A stretch of 64,000 nucleotides of DNA from Hysterangium stoloniferum (taxonomy: Eukaryota; Basidiomycota; Agaricomycetes; Hysterangiales; Hysterangiaceae): the NCBI GenBank assembly GCA_015178975.1, contig WHVD01000009.1:744001-808000 (forward strand), given 5' to 3'. This document shows positions 30,998 to 40,672 of this stretch, piece after piece. Made by a program: the position numbers and the translations under genes. Under the pieces are notes generated by a model. The model was not told the DNA's origin. It was given only the letters and a program-made list of their open reading frames with translations, and searched no databases. The first letter of the stretch is position 1. Each line of letters opens with the position of its first letter.

Positions 30998-32602
30998 CAG
31001 TGGCTTCCAAAACTGTCCCAATGTTTTGGTAATTCTCAATAAATGCTTTATAACCTACCAAATATATTTTTTAAAATATTGAAATTATTCTCACATATAC
31101 CTTAGCATACTAGCTTTGATATACCCAAATATTACATAATATAGATAGATATTGGTGTCACAGTGAATATTTAAAAATGACCAATCATTGGGACAGTTTT
31201 GCAACTCTCTCTTTTCACAGATTTCATTATATCATATTATATTCTAGAGGGCCAGGAAAATTACAGGAAAATTCATGTGACATCTATTTGATGTTCTAAT
31301 TAATATGACATGTGACATGAAATGTCACATTTTAACTATCATTCTTATCATGAAAGCTATTTCCCCTCTCAAAAGAGAACAAGCCATCTCCTCCTACAAA
31401 ATGGACTCTCCAATAGGAATGTAGCCTCTACAACAGGTCTTAGCAAATCTACTATCAGTAGAATTGCTCAGGAGATAGAGATAGACAAAGAAAACCTGAA
31501 AGGAGGATGTCCATCCAAGCTTTCTCCTACTGACCAAAGGAGGATCATATATCAAATCACCTCTGGCAAACTAGATAATGCTATCCAGGCCACACACTAC
31601 ATTAATTCCATCAATAAATATCATGTCTCACCCAAAATAGTCAGAAGGACCTTGAAACAGCATGGTTTCAAAGCTGTAGTCAATGCAAAAAGACCTTTGC
31701 TCAAGGCTCAACATAGAAAGGCCAGGTTAAGCTTTGCCCTCAAGTACCAAAACTGGACTGTGGATGATCAGAAAAGGGTCTTGTGGTCTGATGAGACCAA
31801 TATTAATAAGATTGGGTCAGATGGACATCAATATGTGTTGAAGAAAGCTGGAGAACCACTTTCTGATAGGACAACCCAACTTACAGTCAAGTATGGAGGT
31901 GGAGATATCATGGTGTAGGGCTGTATGGATTGGAATGGAGTGGGAATGCTTGCAGAGATTGAAGGAAGGATGGATTCTGCACAATATGTGGAGATCCTGG
32001 CTCAGCATTTGTCCCAGAGCATTGAAGATTTGGATATTCCAGCAGATGAGGCCATTTTCCAGCAGGATAATAACCTAAACACATATCCAAGATGGCACAA
32101 AAATGGTTTTTTGAAAATCATATTCGGGTGTTAGACTGGACAGCACAGTCTCCTGACCTGAATCCCATAGAACATCTTTCATTCCACCTGAAGAAACAGC
32201 TCCAGAAATATCCTTCACCATTAAAGGGAGTTTAGGGGTTATAGGAGAGGGTGGAAGTGGAATGGGCAAAGGTTGAGCCTCAGAAGTGTCAGAAACTGAT
32301 TGAAAATATGCCCAGAAGACTTGATGCTGTAATAAAGCCTAAGGGAGGCCATACAAAGTATTAGAATAACAAGATATTTGATTCAAAAAGGGTGGTTGCA
32401 AAACTGTCCCAATGATTGGTCATTTTTAAATATTCACTGTGACACCAATATCCATCTATATTATGTAATATTTGGGTATATCAAAGCTAGTATGCTAGGG
32501 TATATGTGAGAATAATTTAACTATTTTAGAAAATTTATTTGGTGGGTTATAAAACATTTATTGAGAATTACCAAAACATTGTGACAGTTTTGGAAGCCAC
32601 TG
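30998..32602 (+). mobile_element. Tc1/mariner element with about 210-bp TIRs, TSD TA
   Basis: Tips CAGTGGCTTCCAAAACTGTC and the inverse at 32585-32602 lie between TA at 30996-30997 and 32603-32604. The inverted homology continues for about 210 bp on each side, to GGGACAGTTTTGCA near 31203 and its mate near 32395. Each TIR therefore carries the tip motif twice, outward at the end and inverted at its inner edge. The site in LTR-D (ACTTATATTAG at 1337-1347) confirms the empty target. Confidence 0.93.
31350..32364 (+). pseudogene. Tc1 transposase (DD34E), nearly full length
   Basis: The transposase cuts and pastes the element by binding the TIRs. The frame carries a helix-turn-helix N-terminus (LSNRNVASTTGLSKSTISRI), a second HTH (GGCPSKLSPTDQRRI), the first catalytic Asp in WSDETNINKIGSDG and the second in IFQQDN. 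The Glu region SPDLNPIEHL is still readable after 32150, and the end is KGGHTKY. Faults: a shift near 31395, a TAG (from TGG) at 31915-31917, a shift near 32090 and a stop near 32233. All damage is recent enough that the rest reads well. Confidence 0.85.
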
Positions 32603-32672
32603 TATATTAGTTTCTGCGAATTTGTACTTTACTTTAGATCTGATATTGACTTAGTTTCTTATTCCCTCTTCC

Positions 32673-33556
32673 TGTTAGAGTTTTTGGGTTTGCAAACAAT
32701 GTAGCATGTGATTGATGGGTAACCAGGTATAGTATTACCGGTAGTAGGTACTTAAACTAGGTACTTGTACTCTACACTTCATACGTTTGCAACGTGTTCT
32801 TTCTATTCAAACCGAGTCAAGCGTATTTCGAAACCGCAAATTCTAACACAAACGTATAACCTAGCTTGAAGGGCATTATCAAGCAATGCCAAGTGGGGCT
32901 GAAACCACTAGACTTGCACAGCTTTGACTAGCCACTCACTTTATCGTCGCAGACACTCACGCTATGAAGTCGACCTGACCTGAACTGCTACGCCACCACA
33001 CCTCATTGAAAAGTGTGTGTTGCATTGAACCCAAACCTGTGGACGCCCTGTTGAAAAGTGTCGCACACTGAACCCGAACTCGAATTGTGGATGCCTTGTT
33101 GAAAAGTGTCACACGCCGACACCGAACCCGAACCCGTGGACGCCTTGTTGAAAAGTGTCGCACGCCGACCCCAAACCCAAACCCGTGGACGCCTCATTGA
33201 AAAGCATCACACATCGAACCGAACCATCAGCCACGCCTTGTTGAAAAGCGTGTGCTGCATCAAACTCGAACTTGAACTTGTGTGCGCCTTGCCGAAAAGC
33301 ATTGCATAACTGGACTCAGACCGAAATCATTCATTTAGTGTGAATATTTCTGTACGAAGACTACATTGTTCGAGAAGGAGTGTTAGATTTTTTGGGTTTG
33401 TGAACAATGTAGCATGTGATTGATGGGTAACCAGGTATAGTATTACTGGTAGTAGGTACTTAAACTAGGTACTTGTACTCTACACTTCATATGTTTGCAA
33501 CACATTCTTTCTATTCAAACCGAGTCAAGTGTATTTCGAAACTGCGAATTCTAACA
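32673..33556. mobile_element. TRIM: two 176-bp LTRs around a 532-bp non-coding centre, TSD CTTCC
   Basis: LTR 1 (32673-32848) and LTR 2 (33381-33556) both start TGTTAGA and end AATTCTAACA and differ mainly at CpG sites (for example CGTTTGCAACGTG against TGTTTGCAACACA). CTTCC flanks the whole at 32668-32672 and 33557-33561. The centre has no retroelement protein. The element would depend on enzymes of another retrotransposon. It is complete, unlike the many solo LTRs here. Confidence 0.93.
33001..33305. repeat. About 50-bp tandem repeat inside the TRIM
   Basis: Six or so diverged units contain TGGACGCCTTGTTGAAAAGTG, then TCGCACGCCGA and a run of CGAACC or CAAACC. Spacing between successive TTGAAAAG boxes is about 40-60 bp. 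It fills most of the TRIM centre. Confidence 0.8.
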
Positions 33557-34479
33557 CTTCCGTCTTTCTGTACACTCGATATTCAGAACTCTTCAGAACC
33601 CTGAATATCCATATCTTCCATCGTAAGTCTCACCTTTGAAATTAAGGACTTTTGAGCATTTGCATAGAGGCGCAGCACATAAGCTGAAGCCAATGTCCTG
33701 ACCCTATCCGATAGTTCCCAACTTCCCAGTGACTTTCTGATAGTTCCGGAATAAGTTCCTGACATGGCACTTAACATGTGCCTGTGAAGTTGAAACTGGA
33801 CTAAATATTAGGACATACAGGATGGGCAATGGAGAACTTAAAACTCATGAAATGGCAATGTGGTTAGCATCACAAGAACTGACTATCAATTTACGGCCCC
33901 TTACATGTCTGTGCACATAAGACATGTCAAATAGCTGCACCATACACACCTTGATGGCCAAGGCAAGGACTTTGTATGTATGTGTCTATACACAGGACTA
34001 CCTGTGTACTTACAGGATGAATTCTACCTAACTGCCACGCACTTACATGCCAAAACAACTCCAAAATCTCTAAAGGGTGAGACACCTTGGGAACTTTGGT
34101 ATGGCCAACCACTGGACTACAGTGGCTCAATAAACTGTCCCAATGTTTTCTCATTTTTGAAGGGTTAGGTTGGTATGAACCACTGACATACGCAGAAAAT
34201 CTAAGTAAATTATCAAAGGTACAATAGGATCATGGCTTGAAGGTAAGCCTTGGTTCATGTGATTTGAATCAAAACCCATTAAATAATAAATAAAACAAAA
34301 CAGCTACTCATTGAAACAGTTTTTTGACCCTTTATTTTTTGACCTGTGTTCCTACTGTTATACACCAGTACAAGGCAGAGGGAGGCTGTGGGAATAATAA
34401 AATATGTCACATGACTTTATTTGTATTTGTTTGACAGGTTTAAAGTGGTTCAGCTACATCCTGACTTCTTACCACCATC

Positions 34480-35385
34480 ATGAGATCTATTTCTGCTGCT
34501 CAACGTGCTTCTGTTGTCTCTCTCCTCAATGAAGGCTATTCCTATTGCCAAATCCAGGAAAGAACTGGTCTAGGCAAGAGTACTGTGATTAGGATTAGTA
34601 GGAAAGTGGATGGGAACAAGGAGAACAATCCTGGGGGCCATCCTTCCAAGCTTTCTGGTGATGACAAACAGTCAATAATCCGTCAAATTAGCTCTGGACA
34701 GCTTGATAATGCAGTTCAGGCTACCCAATTTATTAATTTTATCATCTCCAACCCTGTCACTCCCCAAACAGTCAGAAATATACTGAAGGAGAATGGTTTT
34801 TACTCTGCAACAAAGCAAAAGCAACCATTGCTCAAAGCCATTTGTTGTCAGAAGTGGCTTAAATTTGCCCAATATCATGAAAATTGGACTGTGAAGGACT
34901 GGAAGAGGGTGTTATGGTCAGATGAGACCAATATTAACAATATTGGGTCAGATGGAAAGTCATATGTGTTAGAATTCGAGCATCGTGGACAACACTAAAT
35001 TCCAAGACAACGCGATCAAGTAGTGCAGCTATTTTTGGCTACACAATGGGACCATGCCACTTGCATTGTCTCGTACCATTCCCATTGTTCCCTTCACATA
35101 TATAAACTATATTTTCTATTATACTAGACCTCAGTCCATTATACGCTACTGTTATACAAGACTGAGGTGAGCAATCCTTTAATACTAGTACTTAAATATT
35201 TATACTAATAGTGTATTAGCTATGATATTTAGGTACTTAATACAGTCCGTTATATGCTACTGTTATATGAGACTGAGCTATAATATTTAGGTCTTACTTT
35301 CTAACAATATGTGTGGAAACAAAGAGGCAAACCAGTGTCTGACAGGACTATGTACAACAATGGTCAAAGATGGAGGAGGAAATAT
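34480..35385 (+). pseudogene. Tc1 transposase N-terminal half, split by LTR-H
   Basis: The frame from ATG at 34480 reads two helix-turn-helix regions (NEGYSYCQIQERTGLGKSTV and GGHPSKLSGDDKQSI), then WTVKDWKRVLWSDETNIN with the first catalytic Asp. LTR-H enters at 34967. Beyond it the product resumes with VWKQRGKPVSDRT-like codons and a GGGG.Y loop remnant. The second Asp and Glu are missing. Confidence 0.82.
34967..35306. mobile_element. LTR-H, Copia-like solo LTR, TSD ATATG
   Basis: Runs from TGTTAGAATTCGAGC to ACTTTCTAACA (340 bp), with ATATG at 34962-34966 and 35307-35311. It contains two copies of CAGTCC.TTATA.GCTACTGTTATA.GAGACTGAG-like sequence, an internal duplication. It is related to the Copia LTR at 29594-29929. 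Confidence 0.93.
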
Positions 35386-35441
35386 GTCACAACTGTCACT
35401 GTCACAACATTGTCACAAAATATTCAAGGTAACTTTTGACT

Positions 35442-35701
35442 CATCTTTGACAAATCAATTCATCTTTGACAAATCAATTCATCTTTGACAAATCAATTCA
35501 TCTTTGACAAATCAATTCATCTTTGACAAATCAATTCATCTTTGACAAATCAATTCATCTTTGACAAATCAATTCATCTTTGACAAATCAATTCATCTTT
35601 GACAAATCAATTCATCTTTGACAAATCAATTCATCTTTGACAAATCAATTCATCTTTGACAAATCAATTCATCTTTGACAAATCAATTCATCTTTGACAA
35701 A
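35442..35701. repeat. 19-bp satellite, 13.7 identical units
   Basis: The unit CATCTTTGACAAATCAATT is repeated 13 times without visible change, plus 13 bases of a further unit. The perfection in otherwise decayed DNA shows recent expansion or homogenisation. It lies between two opposite-facing Tc1 remnants. Confidence 0.97.
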
Positions 35702-36475
35702 AACTCCGACTCAACATTCTATTTGACATCTTCGACACCATCAATCAGTTAGCCTCCTCCATTTCCAACTTTTCAAAACTTTGCACCACTCCCAGCTCCA
35801 AAATTTCACAGTATTGAACATCCATCCTCCCATGCACCTCTATGAGCTTTCCCACTCTATTCCAACCCATACAACTCCATACCATGAGGTTGTTTCCTTC
35901 TCCATGTTTGACAGTCAGCATTGTAGTCTGATCAGACACTGGTTCTCCTCATTGTTTCCATGCATATGTCTTTCCACCTACTATTAATCTTCGTCTCATC
36001 TGACCATAACACCCTCTTCCAGTCCTCCACAGTCCAGTTTTCATGATATTGGGCAAATTTGAGTCACTTCTGATAATGAATGGCCTTCAGCAATAGTCAC
36101 TTTTGCTTTGTTGCAGAGTAAAAACCATTCTCCTTCAGTACATTCTGACTGATTGGGGAGTGACAGAGTTGGAGATGATAGAATTAATAAATTGGGTATC
36201 CTGAACTGCATTATCAAGCTGCCCAGAGCTGATCTGATAGATTATTGACTGTTTGTCATGACCAGAAAGCTTGGAAGGATGGCTCCCAGGATTGTTCTCC
36301 TTGTTCCCATCCACTTCCCTACTAATTCTATTCACAGTACCTTTGCCTAGACCAGGTCTTTCCTGGATTTGGCAATAGGAATAACCTTCATTGAGGAGGG
36401 AGATAACAGAAGAGTGTTGAGCAGCAGAAATAAATCTCATGATGGTGGTAAGAAGTCAGGATGTGGTTGGTAACA
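35702..36475 (-). pseudogene. Tc1 transposase remnant facing the 34480 copy
   Basis: On the minus strand from 36440: MRFISAAQ..NEGYSYCQIQERPGLG and the second HTH (PSKLSGHDKQSI). After several frame changes comes WSDETKI.. (about 36000), then GEGNNLMVWSCMGWNRVGKL (about 35900-35860) and EILELGVVQSFEKLEMEEAN (to 35745). It is a close relative of the plus-strand copy at 34480, arranged head-in, and lacks the QQDNDPKHT and Glu part. Confidence 0.8.
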
Positions 36476-36782
36476 TGGTCCTGAATTGGTAGGACATGGC
36501 ACTCAGAATATACTGTATGGGCCTTGAGGACATGTGGTAAATTAGGAAGAAGGGATATAGTTTGGATGCACTGAGAAGCCTGGAAAGTGTGATGAACAGC
36601 CTCAGAAAAGAGTATGTTAGCATAGAAAACAGAGGAGACAGGCTGAACTCACTGGGGACCACTGGAACACAAGGTGATGACCTTGAGAACACATCTATTA
36701 GGTAAAGAGCCCAGTTTGGAGACTCAGCCATCGCATTTTAGGTCACACATTGGGATAATATGTTGATCAACAATAAATAATA
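36476..36782. repeat. Partial Harbinger right-end copy
   Basis: The block GAATTGGTAGGACATGGCACTCAGAATAT through TTGATCAACAATAAATAATAG repeats 39675-40125 in the same orientation with one internal unit fewer. It ends exactly where the left TIR of the Harbinger element starts. It looks like a leftover of an earlier, tandem or nested copy. Confidence 0.75.
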
Positions 36783-36864
36783 GAGAGTATTTGCAACTAA
36801 TATATATTAGCATTTTTTGATCCGATATTAAGTTAGATAATATTGGTGCCTGTGGTACCTAGTA

Positions 36865-38154
36865 TTGAACATTAGTTGCAGCATAATTATATCTGTCACG
36901 CAGTCAAGGCCATTGAGAAAAACACTCTCCAGGCGACAGAAGGCCCTCATTGCCAGTACTATTGCCAATGTTTTTATCCAACATTGCACAGCACAGCCTC
37001 TCACTGCATCACCAATTTTGTTCCCCACCATCCAACTCCAACTTGACGATACAGCCAATGTTGCACCTCTTGCAACCATTTCTGCACTACCCAAGCAACG
37101 ACCTTGGCCAGATCAGGGAGGAGAGAGGATTACTGTGGATTATCTGAACAGGCTTGGGTGGTTGGGGTGTCTTTGGGCATTCAGGTGTATATGGATATAT
37201 TTTGCTTTGATGACCATTGCTAACATTTATATAGATTCACAGCAGATGAGCTCATACTATTGAGCCAAATCCTCGAGATCCCAGATCCCTTTATCACTCC
37301 TAACTGCAACAAAGCCACTGCCATCAAGGCATTCACACTTCTTTGTGCACGATTGTGTAGCCCAGAGGACCAGTGGGCTCAATCTGCCAAATATAACTTG
37401 TCGCAGGGTGTCATCTCTGATCCCATCAACTCCACAGTGAAATTTCCCAACAACCGGTGGGATCATCTACTAGACTGGGATACAGAAGGGGTTGTCAACC
37501 CAGATTGTCTTCAAGAAGATGCTGAAGCTATTAATAACTTTGGAGCACCCACATCTACAATATTCGGTTTCATCGATTGCACAATCCGTCCCACCTGTCG
37601 ACCAGGTGAATTTCAGGAGCTTGTGTACACTGGCTACAAGAAGTGCCATGGCATGAAGTTCCAAGGCATTGTAGCCCCCAACGGGCTAATGGTACATCTC
37701 AGCGGACCATTTTGTGCCCCTCAAAATGATGTGGGAGTCCTAGCTGAGAGTGGGCTCCTAGCAATGTTAGAGCAGAAGGTGATCCAACCAGGATCAACTC
37801 CAGATGACCCCCTGAGTGCCAATATTTTCAGATCTATGGAGATTCGGCATATTGCACAAGTCTAGTCATGGTGAGCTCATACACTGCAGTTGCACCACTC
37901 TCTGAAGAACAGCGTGCATGGAACACAGCAATGGGTAGGGTGCACATTTCAGTGGAGCATGGATTTTGCCTCATCCTTCAAGACTGGCCATTTCTCAATT
38001 CAGTTGCGAAGCAGAAGATATTGGGGACACAGTGTGGAACAATGTATCACATTGGTGTCCTATTGTGCAATGCCATGCATGTCTCACTCTGAATCAAACA
38101 TCTATTTGTTATGGTTGCATGCCACCAACTGTAGATATATATTTTCATGATTAA
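36865..38154 (+). pseudogene. Harbinger transposase (DDE_Tnp_4)
   Basis: A likely intron at 37185-37234 joins the N-terminal exon to FTADELILLSQ. The nuclease domain shows FGFIDCTIRPTCRPG (first Asp), GYKKCHGMKFQ, GPFCAPQNDVGVLAESGLL, then after a one-base shift near 37830 YGDSAY (second Asp) and ISVEHGF (Glu). The tail YGCMPPTVDIYFHD is in another frame, so a second shift lies near 38085. The catalytic triad is intact. The protein would need the partner protein to bind DNA and enter the nucleus. The exact 5' start is unclear. Confidence 0.85.
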
Positions 38155-38282
38155 TTTTACTTTGTTCTATTCCATTGTATTTCTCACAATAAAACAAGTT
38201 TCTTTTATCTTTTTTTATATACAAAATATTATTGGGAAAACCGACTATGATAAGATCACAAGAAAATGGAGAAAAATGAACA

Positions 38283-39696
38283 TCATCCCAACAAACCCTG
38301 TCTCAACACATCAATGAGCGACTTCGCAATCTCATCACTGGCAAGTCGTGCTGCACGCACCTCCTCTTGTGCTGCATGCACCTCCTCTTGTGCTGCACGC
38401 ACCTCCTCTTGTGCTGCACGCACCTCCTCTTATGCTGCACGCACCTCCTCTTGTGCTGCACGCACCTCCTCTTGTGCTGCACGCACCTCCTCTTGTGCTG
38501 CATGCACCTCCTCTTGTACTGCATGCACCTCCTCTTGTGCTGCACGCACCTCCAGAACGAATGCTTCTGTCTACTTGCATTGCTCACTGATCATAACCTC
38601 CCTCATATCCACTGAAGTATGAATAAGGCCAATGTTTGACTCGAGTGTGTCTTCATGGTGTTTCTTGCTCTTCGAAGTGTGTTGGCTCATCAACATTGAT
38701 ACATATGCCAGAGCCAGAGGAGTCTTCCTGTGCTATGTCAGAATGCCCTGTGGCCAAAAAAAGATCGTCCTGAGTGCACTTCTTCAGGGATCGGCACGAA
38801 TGGCACTTCATCATTGCATCACGCAAGTTCAAGCCAGCAGTCTTCTGAGCTTCAGCTGCCTAAAAAAAGTGAGTAGAATAAAGATATAATATCAAGAACA
38901 ACATACCAGTTTCACTTTCTCACAATCAGATTCCCTTGTTTCCTCCACCAGTTTTTTGAGAGCTGCCACAGAATCCAAACAACCTGAGATGGCAGTGAAA
39001 AGATTTGCATCACGAGTGAGAGAATTCCGTGTGCTAGCACCTTGAGTCTAATAGAGTTGTTAGATAAAAAACATAAAGAAAAAAAAAATGTACCTCAACA
39101 GCTTTCAAGAGACTGTACACCTTGTTTTTCAGTGTATCAGCTGAATGTCCCTCACACGCATTAGCCTGTTTGACCAAAACTGACACCTCCTCCCACTTGT
39201 CCTTTGACTCCCCATGCCTGCTCATCCAGGGGTTGACATTTAGAACTGCACTCAAAAGTGCTTTGAGGTCATTGGTCAAGAACTCCTCCCTGGGCTTGCA
39301 TCGTTGTGTCCTCTTCTTGGTAGGTGAAGAGGCATCCTTGCTGCCATCAGTGAAAATGCCAGTGTCTGACTCACCTTCAAACACTCGCGGAGATAATGTG
39401 ACTGAAGTCACCTGGTGATGGCATGGAGATGACCTGACCAAAGTGACCAGTTGGGGGGTGTTGACCATGGAAGAGGAGTTGGGGGGAAGAGGGCATATGG
39501 GGGTATCCACGTTCATGGGACTATGGGGGTGTGGGACCTGCATGTTGGATGCTTTGGATAAGTATCTTGCACATTTTGAAGATGGGAGTGTGTGTGTGAG
39601 GGGCATCACATGTGATGATGGGAGAGGAGGTGAGGGTGAGAGAAGGGAAGTATGATAGAAGTCAGAAGGTGACACAGTCCTGAATTGGTAGGACAT
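38283..39696 (-). pseudogene. Harbinger Myb/SANT-like accessory protein with heptad tail
   Basis: Exon 1 (39696-39094) has a Ser/Pro-rich N-terminus and a nuclear-type basic patch (PTKKRTQRCKPR). Then comes a SANT-like domain, LTNDLKALLSAVLNVNPW..GESKDKWEEV, ending HSADTLKNKVYSLLKA. Exon 2 is 39047-38907 and exon 3 38859-38283, with GT..AG introns. Exon 3 codes a run of EEVRAAQ heptads (38350-38553) and closes with LASDEIAKSLIDVLRQGLLG. A shift near 38720 and a TAG at 38571-38573 break it. In Harbinger such proteins bind TIRs and carry the transposase. Confidence 0.75.
38350..38553 (-). repeat. 21-bp tandem coding EEVRAAQ heptads
   Basis: About 9.7 units of GAGGAGGTGCGTGCAGCACAA (minus strand) with a few transitions. 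One unit equals one coiled-coil heptad, with Val and Ala at the hydrophobic positions, so each unit gained or lost lengthens the coil by one turn pair without breaking the frame. Confidence 0.92.
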
Positions 39697-40187
39697 GGCA
39701 CTCAGAATATGTGGACCTTGCAGACATGTGTTAGATTAGAGAGAAGGGATATGGTTTGGACACACTGAGAAACCTGGAAAACATGATGACAGCCTCAGAA
39801 AAGAATACATATGTTGGCATAGAAAACAGAGGGGATGGGTTGAACTTACTGGACCACTGGAACATGAAGTGATGGCCTTGAGAACACATGTGTTAGATTA
39901 GGAAGAAGGGATATGGTTTGGATGCACTGAGAAACCTGGAAAATGTGATGACAGCCTCAGAAAAGAGTCAGTTAGCATAGAAAACAGAGGGGACAGGTTG
40001 AACTTACTGGGGACCACTGGAACATGAAGTGATGGCCTTGAAAACATGTCTGTTAGGGTAAAGAGCCCGGTTTGGAGACACATTTTAGGTCACACATTGG
40101 GAAATATTTTGATCAATGATAAATAATAGGCAGAGTTGATGTCTGGATCATTCCAGAGCTGATAATTATTAGTTGCAAATACTCTCT

Positions 40188-40604
40188 TGTTGAATGAGCA
40201 ATAGTTGACCTGGATATATTAATATCTTACTGATGACTAATCATCTCAGTAGTAACTGGTTCTTAATAGAACTACTCTTAATGGCCTGATACTCAGGGTT
40301 TAAGAGTGTTCGGATCTGCAAGCCTGGGGGACCACAGTGCGATGACTCTCAACACTTGGAGCGAATGCCACTAAGAGTTGAGTGGGTAGAAGTTAACCAG
40401 TGATATAGCTAGGTTTCCAGATGAGGTCCTACTCTCATCTGGATGTAACTATATACTAAGATATATGGTCTGTGCACTTGGTTTGACGGAACTAAGGGAA
40501 CACTAAACTAAATATAGCTAATCACATGTGTGAACCAGACCGGAAACATACATTCACAATATGAGGTATGATATAATACTAATCGTAATCATCATACTCT
40601 AACA
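40188..40604. mobile_element. Possible Copia-like LTR next to the Harbinger end
   Basis: TG..CA-type tips TGTTGAATGAGC and CATACTCTAACA enclose 417 bp, and CTCTTAGTGGCATTCGC-like inverted matches (40338-40380) occur inside. No TSD is visible because the left flank is the Harbinger TIR. No other copy in the window supports it. Confidence 0.4.
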
Positions 40605-40672
40605 AAGAGCACTAGACATGTAATCCAGGCATAGTGGTTGCTGGTTCAAATCCAGCTCAGGTCAATGCTTTT
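40605..40672 (+). other. tRNA-like remnant or SINE head
   Basis: A perfect T-arm GCTGG-TTCAAAT-CCAGC lies at 40648-40664, preceded by GAGCACTAGACATGTAATCCAG, which resembles an anticodon arm. The spacing between the two arms is about 10 bases too long, the base before the anticodon is not T, and the D-arm side is replaced by the LTR-like end. It is not a working tRNA gene as read. Confidence 0.4.

Larger units (their letters stand above)
30737..33776 (+). mobile_element. LTR-D solo LTR with two nested elements, TSD TGTGC
   Basis: It starts TGTTACGACCCG and ends GGCACTTAACA, flanked by TGTGC at 30732-30736 and 33777-33781. Removing the Tc1 element (30998-32602) and the TRIM (32673-33556) with their TSDs leaves about 545 bp, matching the 548-bp copy at 1081. 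It sits inside the Copia integrase. Confidence 0.93.
30410..34119 (+). pseudogene. pol: Copia Pol (pre-integrase and integrase part), split by LTR-D
   Basis: Before the insert, the frame shows the GAG-pre-integrase Cys motif KCDSCILGKQTRTPVPK (about 30490), IDLSGP, then YFMNIVDHYLSFCWMILL with the first integrase Asp. After the insert (from 33777) it continues with NGELKTHEM, the LMAKART segment, GLPVYLQDEFYLTATHLH and TPWELWYGQPLDYS, the later integrase region of Copia. Several stops and frame changes break it. At 34118-34119 a Tc1 copy interrupts it. Upstream RNA-binding and downstream RT parts are not present. Confidence 0.82.
34120..35441 (+). mobile_element. Tc1/mariner copy in Copia pol, 3' end lost in satellite
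   Basis: The left tip CAGTGGCTCAATAAACTGTCCC follows TA at 34118-34119. A transposase follows at 34480. LTR-H interrupts it at 34967-35306. After 35386 the transposase similarity ends in TCACAACTGTCACTG.. and a 19-bp satellite. No right TIR was found. Confidence 0.8.
36783..40186. mobile_element. PIF/Harbinger DNA transposon, 20-bp TIRs
   Basis: GAGAGTATTTGCAACTAATA at 36783-36802 is matched exactly in reverse at 40167-40186. Between them lie a DDE_Tnp_4 type transposase on plus and a Myb/SANT-like gene on minus, converging near 38.2 kb. That two-gene layout is typical of Harbinger. Flanking triplets (ATA and TTG) do not match the TWA duplication expected, so one flank has been rearranged. 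Confidence 0.85.

Noticed and set aside
35442-35701. CRISPR-like array of 19-bp units
   Set aside because: Units are directly adjacent with no spacers, and the genome is eukaryotic. It is a simple satellite.
38266-38622. Plus-strand ORFs with repeated AARTSSC or CCTHLLL units
   Set aside because: They are other frames of the 21-bp array. The minus frame that continues into LASDEIAKSLIDVL and joins the SANT-like exons is the real one.
40605-40672. Functional tRNA-Thr gene
   Set aside because: The T-arm is perfect, but the arms are mis-spaced, the 5' half is missing and U33 is absent. Kept only as a tRNA-like remnant.
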